Shown: piece after piece, positions 1 to 7,690 of the stretch | Layout of the letters: each line of letters begins with the position of its first letter | Numbering within the stretch: the stretch's first letter is position 1 | Assembly (NCBI RefSeq): GCF_013409935.1 | Contig: NZ_JACCCO010000001.1 | Coordinates: 806,001-870,000, forward strand | Source: Streptosporangium sandarakinum | GTDB taxonomy: Bacteria; Actinomycetota; Actinomycetes; Streptosporangiales; Streptosporangiaceae | DNA length: 64,000 bases | Reading direction: 5' to 3' | The notes under the pieces: generated by a model | What the model was told of the DNA's origin: nothing | Seen by the model: only the letters and a program-made list of their open reading frames with translations | Databases searched by the model: none | Position numbers and translations under genes: made by a program

Positions 1-121
1 GCAAAACCGGGAAGGTCAGGACATGCTCACGCCCTGGCGGGCACTCCCGCGCGGGCCTTCACCTCCGGCCCGAGGCCGGAGCACCGACCCGCATTTCGGT
101 AGCGGCACGCGACGGCGATCC

Positions 122-196
122 GTGGGGCCCGGCACCTGGTGCCAGGCCCCACCGGCGTCCGGCGGGCGTCCCCGCCGGGTGCCCGCGCGGGCACCC
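122..196 (-). terminator. Cluster of three hairpins after the CBS gene
   Basis: Three inverted repeats lie almost end to end. Positions 122-152 pair with one mismatch around a CTG loop, 159-178 form a perfect 8-bp stem with a four-base CGTC loop, and 177-196 are a perfect 20-bp palindrome that shares two bases with the second stem. The CBS gene on the minus strand stops at 245, so termination of that gene is the simplest role. No T-tract is visible, which is common for actinobacterial terminators. The rest of 1-244 shows nothing else I can support. Confidence 0.45.
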
Positions 197-244
197 GTCC
201 GGCGGCGCGGCGGGCCGGGTGGAACGGGAGCAGGGCGGAGCCGT

Positions 245-673
245 TCAGCGGTGGAGGTAGTCCACCAGGTACGCCTTCTCGGTCTCCAGCGCCTCGATGG
301 CGCTCTTGACCACGTCACCGATGCTGACGATCCCGGCGAGCCGGTCGTCCACCACCACCGGCACGTGCCGGATGCGGTGCGTGGTCATGGTCTGGCGCAG
401 GTCCTCCACCTTGACGCCGGGGCCGCAGGTGCGGACCTCGGTGGTCATGATGGCCGACACGGGCGCGTCCAGCACGGCGGCGCCGCGGTCGTTGAGACCG
501 CGGACCACGTCGCGCTCGGAGACGATGCCGCTGATCGAGGAGCCGTCGTCGGAGACCACCGCGGCGCCGATGTTGTTGTCGGCCAGTACGGCCAGCAGCT
601 CCGTCACCGTCGCGCGGGGGCGGACGGTGACCACGTGGTTTCCCTTTTTGGCGAGGAGCGCACCGATGAGCAT
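245..673 (-). CDS. CBS-domain pair protein
   Basis: A 142-residue soluble protein made of two CBS motifs, the adenosine-nucleotide-sensing modules that form a Bateman pair. The first motif covers roughly residues 8-63 and ends in the typical GIVSERDVVR stretch. The second covers about 73-130 and contains HIRHVPVV followed by GIVSIGDVV. There is no catalytic domain, so it probably binds AMP, ATP, NAD or a related ligand as a stand-alone regulator. The ATG at 673 is chosen over a GTG at 682 because AGGTGG lies five bases upstream and homologues begin MLI-x-x-LL. Its neighbours do not reveal a partner. Confidence 0.85.
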   Translation of the reverse strand: MLIGALLAKKGNHVVTVRPRATVTELLAVLADNNIGAAVVSDDGSSISGIVSERDVVRGLNDRGAAVLDAPVSAIMTTEVRTCGPGVKVEDLRQTMTTHRIRHVPVVVDDRLAGIVSIGDVVKSAIEALETEKAYLVDYLHR

Positions 674-792
674 CGAGACCACCTGGGTGTGCGGGCTGGG
701 TGGGGGTGTCTGTTTCCTGCCCGGCGGGCTTCCGGGCTAAGCCTCCGCCCGTGCCCTGTCCCGGTGGCGGGGCCGTCCGTCACGGCCGCCGG

Positions 793-916
793 GGACCGGT
801 GCCTCGTGACGCGGGTCCGGCGTGTCGCGAAGAGGGACCGGTGCCTCGTGACGCAGGGTCGGCGTGTCATGACGAGGGACCGGCGTGTCGCGACGCGGGG
901 CCGGTGTGTCACGGTG
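793..916. repeat. About three 42-bp degenerate tandem repeats
   Basis: Units start at 793, 835 and 877 with GGACCGG and each contains CGTGACGC or CGCGACGC. Each 42-bp unit is itself two similar halves of about 21 bp. The array lies upstream of the CBS gene and just beyond the decayed genes at 909-1443. No coding frame through it looks real. Confidence 0.7.
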
Positions 917-1022
917 CGGGCAGCAGCCGGCGGTACGCCTCGTCGGTGTCGCGCGTCCTGGCGACGAGCTCGTCGGCGAGCTCGGAGAGGCGTCGCAGCA
1001 GCGGTCGGGCGGCCAGGGACAT
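909..1022 (-). pseudogene. Short gene remnant, 37 codons
   Basis: An open frame reading MSLAARPLLRRLSELADEL and ending in RRLLPAP before a TGA. It has a clean amphipathic helical pattern and actinobacterial codon use, unlike the repeat next to it, so it looks like the C-terminal end of a lost helical protein. It is head to head with the binding-protein remnant that starts near 1024, and the two sequences meet abruptly, which suggests a rearrangement joint. I do not recognise the family. A chance open frame is possible. Confidence 0.3.
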
Positions 1023-1023
1023 G

Positions 1024-1443
1024 ACATCGAGGCCGACCAGATGTTCACCGTCCCGATGGCCTGGGCCACCGGGCTGCTGGGGAGCAGGCCCATCCAGGTG
1101 ACCGCCACCATCTACGACATCGACATGATCAACGGGGTGGACTTCCCGGTCGGGAAGAAGGGGATCAGGAAGGGGACAGGATCGGCCACCTGTACTTCGA
1201 GGGGGACTACTACTTCGAGGGGGACTACGGCGAGAGCGCGCTGAACGGCTCCAGGTACGCCGCGGAGAAACTCGGCCTGGAGATCGTCGAGCAGAAGATC
1301 AAGGCGACCGACCAGGACATGAGCGCCCAGGCCGCCGCCTTCAAGGCCGAGGGCGTCAAGAGGGACGCGATCGGCGGCGCCGTGGTGTTCGAGGAGGCGT
1401 CGGTGTCGGGCCTGGCGAAGGAGTACCGGGTACCGGTCGGCTG
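1024..1443 (+). pseudogene. Branched-chain amino-acid ABC substrate-binding protein, fragment
   Basis: Central part of a periplasmic-binding-protein (Peripla_BP_6, LivK-like) gene. In one frame it reads VPMAWATGLLG and then IYDIDMINGVDFPVGKKG. Near 1180 the frame shifts and continues with IGHLYFEGDY, GESALNGSRYAAEKLGLEIV, then ATDQDMSAQAAAFKAEG, ending at a TGA at 1441-1443. The signal peptide, the lipobox and the N-terminal third are missing. The frameshift and an 18-bp tandem duplication inside it show that it is not functional. Intact family members are roughly 400 residues long; about 140 codons remain here. Confidence 0.75.
1193..1228. repeat. 18-bp perfect tandem duplication in the pseudogene
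   Basis: TACTTCGAGGGGGACTAC occurs at 1193-1210 and again at 1211-1228, duplicating the residues YFEGDY that are normally present once before GESAL. This is a typical slippage event in a gene no longer under selection. Confidence 0.9.
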
Positions 1444-1659
1444 ACCGTTCACACGAAGCGGGTCACCGGCCGGCCGGACGGTCCGGCGAAGCGGGACCGT
1501 CCGGCCGCGTGAGGAGCGCCGGATACCGGCCGCCCGGCCGGGTGGGAATCGTCGGGTGACGGCCGTCCGATGCGGCCCGCGTCCCCGCATCGGGGATGCG
1601 GGCCGCATCTCCCGGCGGTAGCGTGTGAAATACCACAAGCCTTCGCCCCCGGGGATCCG

Positions 1660-3078
1660 ATGACCGACAAGCTGAACACCGGCAGCCATGACCTGCCGGT
1701 CTCCGACGCACTCGCCGAGTTCATGACGACCGGCTGGGCCGACAGCCGCCGCGACGACGTGGCGGCGCTGCCGGTGGCCGCCTACACGGCCAAGCGGCGC
1801 GCCGCGCTCGCGGCGCGGTTCCCCGGCGAGCGCCTCGTCATCCCGTCCGGCACGCTCAAGGTCCGCAGCAACGACAGCGACTACCGGTTCCGCCCGCACA
1901 GCGCGTTCACCTACCTCACCGGCGACCAGGAGCCCGACGACGTCCTGGTGATCGATCCGTCCGGGGAGGCGACGCTGTTCCTGCGTCCCCGCTCGCCGCG
2001 CTCGGCCCCCGGGGCGGCCGGGCAGGAGTTCTACCGCGACCGCCGCTACGGGGAGTTCTGGGTGGGCCGCCGCCCCGACCTCGCCGAGGCCGAGGCGCTC
2101 TACCTCCTCGACTGCGCGCCGATCGACCGTCTGGACGACGCGCTCGGCGGCCCGGCGCGGGTGCTGCGCGGGGTGGACGCCTCGGTGGACGCCCGGGTCG
2201 CCCCGCACGACGGGGACGCCGAGCTGGAGGCGTTCCTTTCGGAGATGCGGCTGATCAAGGACGAGTGGGAGGTCGCCGAGCTGCAGTTCTCGGTGGACGC
2301 GACCGTGCGCGGCTTCGAGGACGTCGTCCGGGCGCTGCCCGCGGCGCTGTCCCACCGGCGCGGCGAGCGCTACCTGGAGGGGGTCTTCGGCCTGCGGGCC
2401 CGCCTGGAGGGCAACGCGGTCGGCTACGAGAGCATCGTCGCCTCCGGCGCCCACGCGTGCGTGCTGCACTGGATCCGCAACGACGGCCGGCTGAACCCCG
2501 ACGACCTGCTGCTGCTCGACGCGGGCGTGGAGACCGACGGCCTCTACACCGCCGACGTCACCCGGACCATGCCGATCTCCGGACGGTTCAGCCCGGTCCA
2601 GCGGCAGGTCTACGAGCTGGTCTACGAGGCCCAGAGCGCGGCGATCGACGCGCTGCGGCCCGGGGCGCGGTTCCGCGACTTCCACCGGACGGCCATGCGG
2701 GTCATCGCCGAAGGGCTGCGCGACTGGGGCGTGCTGAAGATCAGCGCGGACGAGGCCATGGAGACCGGCAGCGGCCTGTACCGCCGCTACACGCTGTGCA
2801 GCAGCGGCCACATGCTCGGCATGGACGTCCACGACTGCGCCAGGGCCCGCGCGGAGGTCTATCTGGACGGAGTGCTGGAGGAGGGTCAGGTGCTCACCGT
2901 CGAGCCCGGCCTCTACCTGCAGCCGGACGACCTGACGCTGCCGCCGGAGCTGCGGGGCATCGGCGTGCGGATCGAGGACGACCTCGTCATCACCGCCGAC
3001 GGCGCCCGCCTGATGTCGGCCGGGCTGCCCCGTCACCCCGACGAGGTCGAGGGCTGGATGGCCGCGCTCTCCGCCTGA
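1660..3078 (+). CDS. pepP: Xaa-Pro aminopeptidase (aminopeptidase P, M24 family)
   Basis: A 472-residue cytosolic metallopeptidase that removes N-terminal residues preceding proline. The N-terminal creatinase-like domain (about 40-180) is followed by the pita-bread catalytic fold (about 215-460). The five metal ligands are visible: D287 in LLLLDAGVE, D299 in TADVTRT, H384 in SSGHMLGMDVHD, E415 in TVEPGLY and E439 in GVRIEDD. The length is normal for PepP. The ATG at 1660 is chosen because upstream codons in the frame are low-complexity, although the ribosome site is weak. It is followed by repeats and stands alone, so it is probably its own transcription unit. Confidence 0.93.
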   Translation: MTDKLNTGSHDLPVSDALAEFMTTGWADSRRDDVAALPVAAYTAKRRAALAARFPGERLVIPSGTLKVRSNDSDYRFRPHSAFTYLTGDQEPDDVLVIDPSGEATLFLRPRSPRSAPGAAGQEFYRDRRYGEFWVGRRPDLAEAEALYLLDCAPIDRLDDALGGPARVLRGVDASVDARVAPHDGDAELEAFLSEMRLIKDEWEVAELQFSVDATVRGFEDVVRALPAALSHRRGERYLEGVFGLRARLEGNAVGYESIVASGAHACVLHWIRNDGRLNPDDLLLLDAGVETDGLYTADVTRTMPISGRFSPVQRQVYELVYEAQSAAIDALRPGARFRDFHRTAMRVIAEGLRDWGVLKISADEAMETGSGLYRRYTLCSSGHMLGMDVHDCARARAEVYLDGVLEEGQVLTVEPGLYLQPDDLTLPPELRGIGVRIEDDLVITADGARLMSAGLPRHPDEVEGWMAALSA

Positions 3079-3099
3079 CCGCCCGCCGTACGACGACCT

Positions 3100-3235
3100 C
3101 CGTACGGCATGCCCAGGCCGCGTCCGTACGGCGCACCCAGGTGGCGGCGTCCGTACGGCGTGCCCTGACCGGCGGCGCGCCCAGGCAGCGGCGTCCGGGC
3201 GGCGTGCCCAGACGGCGGCGTCCGGGCGGTGCGGA
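3100..3235. repeat. Degenerate tandem repeats of about 30 bp
   Basis: Four imperfect copies built on GGCGGCGTCCGTACGGCGTG lie directly after the aminopeptidase stop codon. In the later copies GTAC is replaced by GGGC. Nothing suggests they are translated. Confidence 0.6.
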
Positions 3236-3264
3236 ACCATGACTGCCCGGCCGAGGCGTACAAA

Positions 3265-3288
3265 ACGTACCAAATTAGGACGGTACGT
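3265..3288 (+). promoter_or_regulatory. Inverted repeat in an AT-rich island, candidate operator
   Basis: ACGTACC at 3265-3271 and GGTACGT at 3282-3288 are perfect inverted copies with a 10-base spacer, inside a locally AT-rich stretch (3259-3280) that contrasts with the GC-rich surroundings. It lies about 145 bases before the preferred TTG start at 3434 and is the only promoter-like sequence in the gap. Confidence 0.4.
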
Positions 3289-3433
3289 GACGTGCCGGGC
3301 ACGCTCCGCCAGGGAAGACTTGCCGTGGAGGGCCGCCGTACGGGGGCCCGGAGGCGATACGGCGAGCCCCGCCGCCCGCCGGTCGCCGCACCGCCGCGAT
3401 CGGGAGCAGGGCCGCCGTGATCAGGAGCAGCAG

Positions 3434-4540
3434 TTGAGCCAGGCGCCTCGGCAGCCGGGCGAGGGGGCTGCTCCCCGGGGAGCGGGCCCGGACCGCGGCG
3501 GGGCCCCCGACCACGGCGAAGCTCCCGGCCACGGCGGGACCCCCGATCACGGCAAAGCTCCCGGCCACGGCGGGCCCCCTGGCCACGGCGAAGCTCCCGG
3601 CGGTGACCTGGTCTTCGGTGACGGGGGACCCCCCACCCAGCCGAGCCCTGAGGCCAGGCCCGGCCGGACGGACCCGGGGCACCCGGCCGCCCGTCACGCG
3701 GCCGCGGCCCGAGCGGGTCCGCACCGGTCGAGCGCCGATCCGGACCGGATGGAACCGAATATCGGCCCGGACCGGATGGAACCGGACATCGGTCCGGTCC
3801 GGATGGAGCCGGACCGGGCGAGCCCCGATCCGGGCCGGGCGGACGCGGGCACGGCGGCCCCGCACCGGGCGGACGCGGGTCCGGCGGCTCCGGGCGGGAC
3901 GGCCGCGGCCCGGGTGGGCAGGGGTCCGGTGGCCCCGGGCCGGGTGACCACCCGCCGGGCCGGCGTCATCGCGGCGGCGGCCGTGGCGGGGATGCTCGCG
4001 ACCACCGTGACGGCCGCGTTCCAGTGGAGGACCGCCGACCGGCTCCGGCAGGAGGACTCCGAGCGCACGGCGGTGGCGGCGCGGGCGCGCGAGTTCGCCG
4101 CGGCGCTGCAGTCCTACGACTACGCGGACCTGCGGGCCTGCCGCGACCGGGTCCGCGCCGTGTCCAGCGAGCGGTTCGAGAGGACCTACGACGAGGTCTT
4201 CGCGAGGCTCAGGGACGCGATCATCTCGCTGCGGGCGCGCTCGGCCGCCTCGGTGCGGGACGTCTACGTCTCCGGGGTCACCCCGGAACGGGCGAGGGCG
4301 ATCACCGTGGTGGACTCCACGGTCACCAGCACCGCGGGCACCCGGCGGCTCCTGGGCACCTACATGCGGCTCGACCTGGTCAGGGCGGGCGGGCGCTGGG
4401 AGGTCGACGGCACGACGGTCATGGGCGCGGCCGACGAGCTGGTCACCGACCCCCAGGGCCGGACCGTGACGCCGTCCCCCGGCCCTCCCGGGAACTCCCC
4501 GGGGGACGACTCCGCGGGCGACTCCGGAGAGGACGAGTAG
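3434..4540 (+). CDS. Mce-associated-like membrane protein with repetitive N-terminus
   Basis: About 368 residues. The first ~175 are low-complexity and rich in Gly, Pro, Arg and Asp, including a 12-residue repeat of the DHGEAPGHGGTP type. A single membrane helix (AGVIAAAAVAGMLATTVTAA) follows. The C-terminal extracytoplasmic domain resembles the NTF2-like fold of Mce-associated proteins: an FAAALQSYDYADL start, an ERFERTYDEVFARL helix, then strands ending in GGRWEVDGTTVMG. The family assists Mce lipid importers, but no mce genes are nearby, so the role is unknown. TTG 3434 is preferred because AGGAG lies six bases before it and an AT-rich operator-like island precedes it. An in-frame ATG at 3239 would add 65 arginine-rich residues. 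Confidence 0.6.
   Translation: MSQAPRQPGEGAAPRGAGPDRGGAPDHGEAPGHGGTPDHGKAPGHGGPPGHGEAPGGDLVFGDGGPPTQPSPEARPGRTDPGHPAARHAAAARAGPHRSSADPDRMEPNIGPDRMEPDIGPVRMEPDRASPDPGRADAGTAAPHRADAGPAAPGGTAAARVGRGPVAPGRVTTRRAGVIAAAAVAGMLATTVTAAFQWRTADRLRQEDSERTAVAARAREFAAALQSYDYADLRACRDRVRAVSSERFERTYDEVFARLRDAIISLRARSAASVRDVYVSGVTPERARAITVVDSTVTSTAGTRRLLGTYMRLDLVRAGGRWEVDGTTVMGAADELVTDPQGRTVTPSPGPPGNSPGDDSAGDSGEDE
3511..3600. repeat. 36-bp in-frame repeats
   Basis: CACGGCGAAGCTCCCGG or a close variant recurs at a 36-base period (3511, 3547, 3583). In frame this gives a 12-residue repeat with GHGE/DHGK spacing. A second, 30-base repeat carrying CCGGATGGAACCG follows at about 3745-3830. Both lie in the disordered N-terminal part of the 3434 protein. 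Confidence 0.75.
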
Positions 4541-4555
4541 GACCCGGGTCCCGCC

Positions 4556-5545
4556 TCAGGAGTCGCGGCCCGCCACCCGGTGGTGGCCGCGGGACGGCCT
4601 GCCCGGGGTGGGGTCGAGGAAGACGTGCGAGATCGACGGGAAGCGCTCCCGGAGCCGCTCCTCCACCCGGTCGGCGGCCCGCTCCAGGACGGCCCCCGTG
4701 GTCTCGTCGAGGAAGTCGACGCGGGCGGCGACCATCACCTCGCCCGGCCCGAGCATCATGGTCAGCAGCTCCACCACGTTCTCGATCTCGGGCTGGGCGA
4801 GCATCTCCCGCTCGATCTCCTTCCTGATCCGCTCGGGCGCGGCCTGGCCCATCAGCAGGGAGGCGTTGGCGTAGATGAGGTGGGCGGCGACGCCCAGCAG
4901 CAGCAGGCCGATGGCCACCGAGGCGACGCCGTCCCACACGGGGTCGCCGGTCATCTCGTAGGCCAGCAGGCCGCAGGCGGCGATCACCAGGCCCGCCAGC
5001 GCGGCGGCGTCCTCGAAGAGCACGGCCTTGACCGCGGTGTCGGAGGTCCGGGCGACGTAGCGCTGCGGGGTGACCCTGACCCGGGCGGCCTCCGAACGCA
5101 CCTGCGAAAGCGCCTTGAAGAAGGAGACCGACTCGATCACGAACGAGATCACGAGGACGGCGTAGGAGACCCGCAGATCGGCGAGTTCCTCGCCGTTGAT
5201 GATCTCCTGCACCCCGTGGGTGATCGAGAAGCCGGCACCGCCGATGAGGGTGGCGAAGGCCGCCATCAGCGCCCAGAAGAACCCCGCCATACCGTGCCCG
5301 AACGGATGGCGGGCATCTGGAGGACTGTCGGCCCGGCGGACCGCGACGAACAGCAGCGCCTCGGTGACCGTGTCGGCGGCGGAGTGCGCGGCCTCGGACA
5401 TCATCGCCGCCGAGGAGCTCATCAAACCGGCGACCAGCTTGGCGATGGCGATCGCGAGGTTGGCGAGACCGGCCACGACGACGGTGCCGAGGCTCTCCGA
5501 CCCGGGCTTCTCCTGGCCGTCCTTGTCCGCTTCGGGATCGTTCAC
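4556..5545 (-). CDS. Cation diffusion facilitator family transporter
   Basis: A 329-residue membrane protein of the CDF (ZnT/CzcD-like) family, which exchanges divalent metal ions such as Zn2+, Mn2+ or Fe2+ for protons. It has an N-terminal transmembrane block beginning at VVVAGLANLAIAIAKLVAGL, the metal-site region MSEAAHSAADTVTEALL (HxxxD pattern), the HPFGHG signature after the second helix, and a C-terminal cytosolic ferredoxin-like domain from about residue 235. The start is GTG 5545, with GGAG six bases upstream. Earlier in-frame ATGs would add a disordered leader with no ribosome site. It converges with the 3434 gene, the stop codons lying 15 bases apart. Metal specificity cannot be read with confidence. 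Confidence 0.85.
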   Translation of the reverse strand: MNDPEADKDGQEKPGSESLGTVVVAGLANLAIAIAKLVAGLMSSSAAMMSEAAHSAADTVTEALLFVAVRRADSPPDARHPFGHGMAGFFWALMAAFATLIGGAGFSITHGVQEIINGEELADLRVSYAVLVISFVIESVSFFKALSQVRSEAARVRVTPQRYVARTSDTAVKAVLFEDAAALAGLVIAACGLLAYEMTGDPVWDGVASVAIGLLLLGVAAHLIYANASLLMGQAAPERIRKEIEREMLAQPEIENVVELLTMMLGPGEVMVAARVDFLDETTGAVLERAADRVEERLRERFPSISHVFLDPTPGRPSRGHHRVAGRDS

Positions 5546-5700
5546 TGGAATCTCCGCTGTCTGGCCACTGTACGCCCGGTGTCTCGTTCCTCCCAGCCGG
5601 AGGGCGAAACCTCGCAGGCCGGGGGTGGAACCTCCGGGAATAGTTGAATCTTCACCCATGTTGCGGAGAAAAAAGGGACACAAGCCGCTTAGGAGTACAT

Positions 5701-6291
5701 ATGTCGCTCACCCTTTCCCCCGAAGCACAGGCCCTCCTCTTCCGCGACGCCCGTACGGCGAACACCTTCAGCGACGAGCCGGTCACCGAGGAGCAGGTGC
5801 GGGCGATCTACGACCTGGTGAAGTACGCCCCGACCGCCATGAACGGCCAGCCCCTCCGCATCGTCCTGGTGCGCTCCGCCGAGGCCCGGGAGCGTCTGGT
5901 GTCCCTGATGGCCCCCGGCAACCAGGCGAAGACCGCCGCCGCCCCGCTGGTCGCCATCCTCGCCGCCGACCTGGACTTCCACGAGGAGCTGCCGAAGGTC
6001 TTCCCGCACGCGGCGGGCGCCAGGGAGCGGTTCGCGGCCGACGAGGCGAGCCGTGCCCGCACCGCCACGTTCAACGCGGCCCTGCAGGTCGGCTACTTCA
6101 TCCTCGGGGTCCGCGCCGCGGGTCTGGCCGCCGGGCCGATGGCCGGCTACGACGCCGACGGCATCGACAAGGAGTTCCTCGACGACGCCCACACCGTCAT
6201 GGCGGTGGTCAACATCGGCAGGCCCGGGGAGAACGCCTGGTTCGACCGCCTTCCCCGCCTCCCCTACGACGAGGTCGTCACCACCGTCTGA
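5701..6291 (+). CDS. Nitroreductase family protein, malonic semialdehyde reductase-like
   Basis: A 196-residue flavin-dependent reductase closest in pattern to RutE/HadB-type malonic semialdehyde reductases: N-terminal ALLFRDARTANTFSDEPV, then IYDLVKYAPTAMNGQPLRIV for FMN binding, and C-terminal GRPGENAWFDRLPRLPY. Enzymes of this kind use NAD(P)H to reduce malonic semialdehyde or related quinones and nitro compounds. The start ATG at 5701 has a clear AGGAG at 5691-5695. No rut genes surround it, so involvement in pyrimidine breakdown is not supported. It may be a general detoxifying reductase. It is followed by repeats and a MarR regulator that could control it. Confidence 0.8.
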   Translation: MSLTLSPEAQALLFRDARTANTFSDEPVTEEQVRAIYDLVKYAPTAMNGQPLRIVLVRSAEARERLVSLMAPGNQAKTAAAPLVAILAADLDFHEELPKVFPHAAGARERFAADEASRARTATFNAALQVGYFILGVRAAGLAAGPMAGYDADGIDKEFLDDAHTVMAVVNIGRPGENAWFDRLPRLPYDEVVTTV

Positions 6292-6420
6292 GAACCGCCC
6301 GCCCGGGAGCCGCCCGCCTGCGGACCGCCCGCCCGCGAGCCGCCCGCCCGCCCGCGACCCATCCGTCCGTGAACCGCCCGAAGGATGGAACCGTACGGAA
6401 GACGGAACCGTACGGAAGAC
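6292..6420. repeat. Short repeats between nitroreductase and marR
   Basis: CCGCCCGCC-type units repeat from 6292 to about 6357. A perfect 17-bp tandem repeat, GGAACCGTACGGAAGAC, follows at 6387-6403 and 6404-6420, each copy containing the palindrome CCGTACGG. The repeated palindrome just upstream of a MarR gene could be a binding site, but it could equally be slippage. The remainder to 6591 shows nothing clear. Confidence 0.6.
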
Positions 6421-6591
6421 GCCCGCCCCGCCGGTGTGGCGCGTTCCCTGCCCGGGGAAAGGGCGTTCCACTGTTTTCCGGTAAGTTCTGATCCATGGAC
6501 GGGGAGCGGAACCGACACGGCGGGCGCGGCGGGCACGGCGGGCGCCTCGCCCGGGCCGTCCCGTGTGGCGGGGAGAGAAGGTGAGCGACCG

Positions 6592-7071
6592 GTGAACGAC
6601 GAGGAGACCCGCTGGCTCAGCTCCATGGAGCAGCGCGCCTGGCGCGCCTACCTCGACGCCTACCGGCTCCTGGAGCACCGTCTCGATCGCGAGCTGCAGT
6701 CCTTCGGGCTGTCCATCAACGACTACCAGATCCTGGTCAACCTGTCGGAGAGCCCCGAGCACCGGATGCGCATGAGCGACCTGGCGAGCGCGACGATCCA
6801 GTCCCGCAGCCGCCTCTCCCACCAGATCTCCCGGATGGAGGCGGCCGGGCTGGTCACCCGGGAGAACTGCGCCGACGACCGGCGCGGCACCTTCGCCGTG
6901 CTGACCGAGCACGGCTGGGCCACCATCCAGAAGGTCGCCCCGCACCACGTGGCCAGCGTTCGGCGGCACTTCATCGACCTGCTCACCGACGACCAGCTGC
7001 ACGCGCTGGAGTCCGCCTACGCCCCGGTGGTCGAGCACCTCAAGAGCCTGCGGACGGCGAGCGGAGGCTGA
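6592..7071 (+). CDS. MarR family transcriptional regulator
   Basis: A 160-residue winged-helix regulator. The dimerising N-terminal helix reads WRAYLDAYRLLEHRLDREL. The recognition region is RMRMSDLASATIQSRSRLSHQ, followed by the wing RMEAAGLVTRENCADDRRGT, with its typical D-x-R. MarR proteins usually repress their own gene and a neighbour and respond to phenolic or oxidant ligands. The nitroreductase just upstream on the same strand is a possible target. The start is GTG 6592. The ribosome site is not ideal (AAGG about ten bases upstream), and an ATG at 6628 (MEQRAW) is an alternative that would lose 12 residues. Confidence 0.87.
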   Translation: MNDEETRWLSSMEQRAWRAYLDAYRLLEHRLDRELQSFGLSINDYQILVNLSESPEHRMRMSDLASATIQSRSRLSHQISRMEAAGLVTRENCADDRRGTFAVLTEHGWATIQKVAPHHVASVRRHFIDLLTDDQLHALESAYAPVVEHLKSLRTASGG

Positions 7072-7442
7072 CGGGCCCCGGGGCCCCGGGATCGATCCTT
7101 CCGGGGCGGGTGTCGGTGAGACCGCTGTCACCGGGTACACGCGATCGCGTCAGCCCGATTCAGGCATTCATTGCGCGACAGGGATGATCAGCGGCGTCGA
7201 CGGCCTGGGTCCTGGTCAGCGAGCGTAGCGGCGACGGCTTCGGTGCCGGGCCGGGCCGGACGTGAACACCCAAGGTACGCGGGTTCCGGCGGCCGGGCAG
7301 GGCCATGGGCACGGAGGCCGGCCGTCCTCGGCGTTGAGGATGCTTTCCCGCCGGGTCGCCTCGATGTCCGCGCCGGAAATCGGCGTGAAGAAAACCTGCC
7401 GAGCGGCGAACACCGGGCGACAGTCGCCTTCGGAAGGACGCC
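7072..7442. other. 371-bp gap without a recognisable gene
   Basis: No open frame here has the codon bias of its neighbours. The last stretch carries GGAAGG at 7431-7436, the ribosome site of the truncated sigma-factor gene. The rest shows nothing I can name. It adjoins a decayed locus and may itself contain worn remnants. Confidence 0.5.
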
Positions 7443-7690
7443 ATGGCTGCACCACCTGACGCCAACGATGTGATGGAAGACGTCACCGTGGTCGAGCGGT
7501 CGCTGGACGATCCCGAGCTTTTCTCCCTCCTGTACGACCGGTACTTCACGGAGATCTACCGTTATCTGGCCGCCCGGCTCGGCGGCGAGCAGGCCGAGGA
7601 CCTGGTCGCGGACTCCTTCCTGCTCGCGTTCGACGGCAGACGCGACTTCGACCCGCGGCGGGGCTCCGTACGGTCATGGTTGTGGGGAAG
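7443..7690 (+). pseudogene. ECF sigma factor, 5' fragment
   Basis: Starts at ATG 7443 behind GGAAGG and encodes the start of an extracytoplasmic-function sigma factor. Region 2 is recognisable as FSLLYDRYFTEIYRYLAARL, then EQAEDLVADSFLLAF and RGSVRSWLWG. Immediately after SWLWG, where the helix IATNLVARHRR-like segment should follow, the sequence changes to an unrelated subtilisin gene in another frame. All of region 4, needed for -35 recognition, is missing, so the product cannot act as a normal sigma factor. The upstream signals look intact, so a short peptide may still be made. Confidence 0.75.

Noticed and set aside
1225-3273. 682-codon minus-strand open frame opposite the aminopeptidase
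   Set aside because: Antisense shadow; the plus strand shows all five metal ligands of aminopeptidase P.
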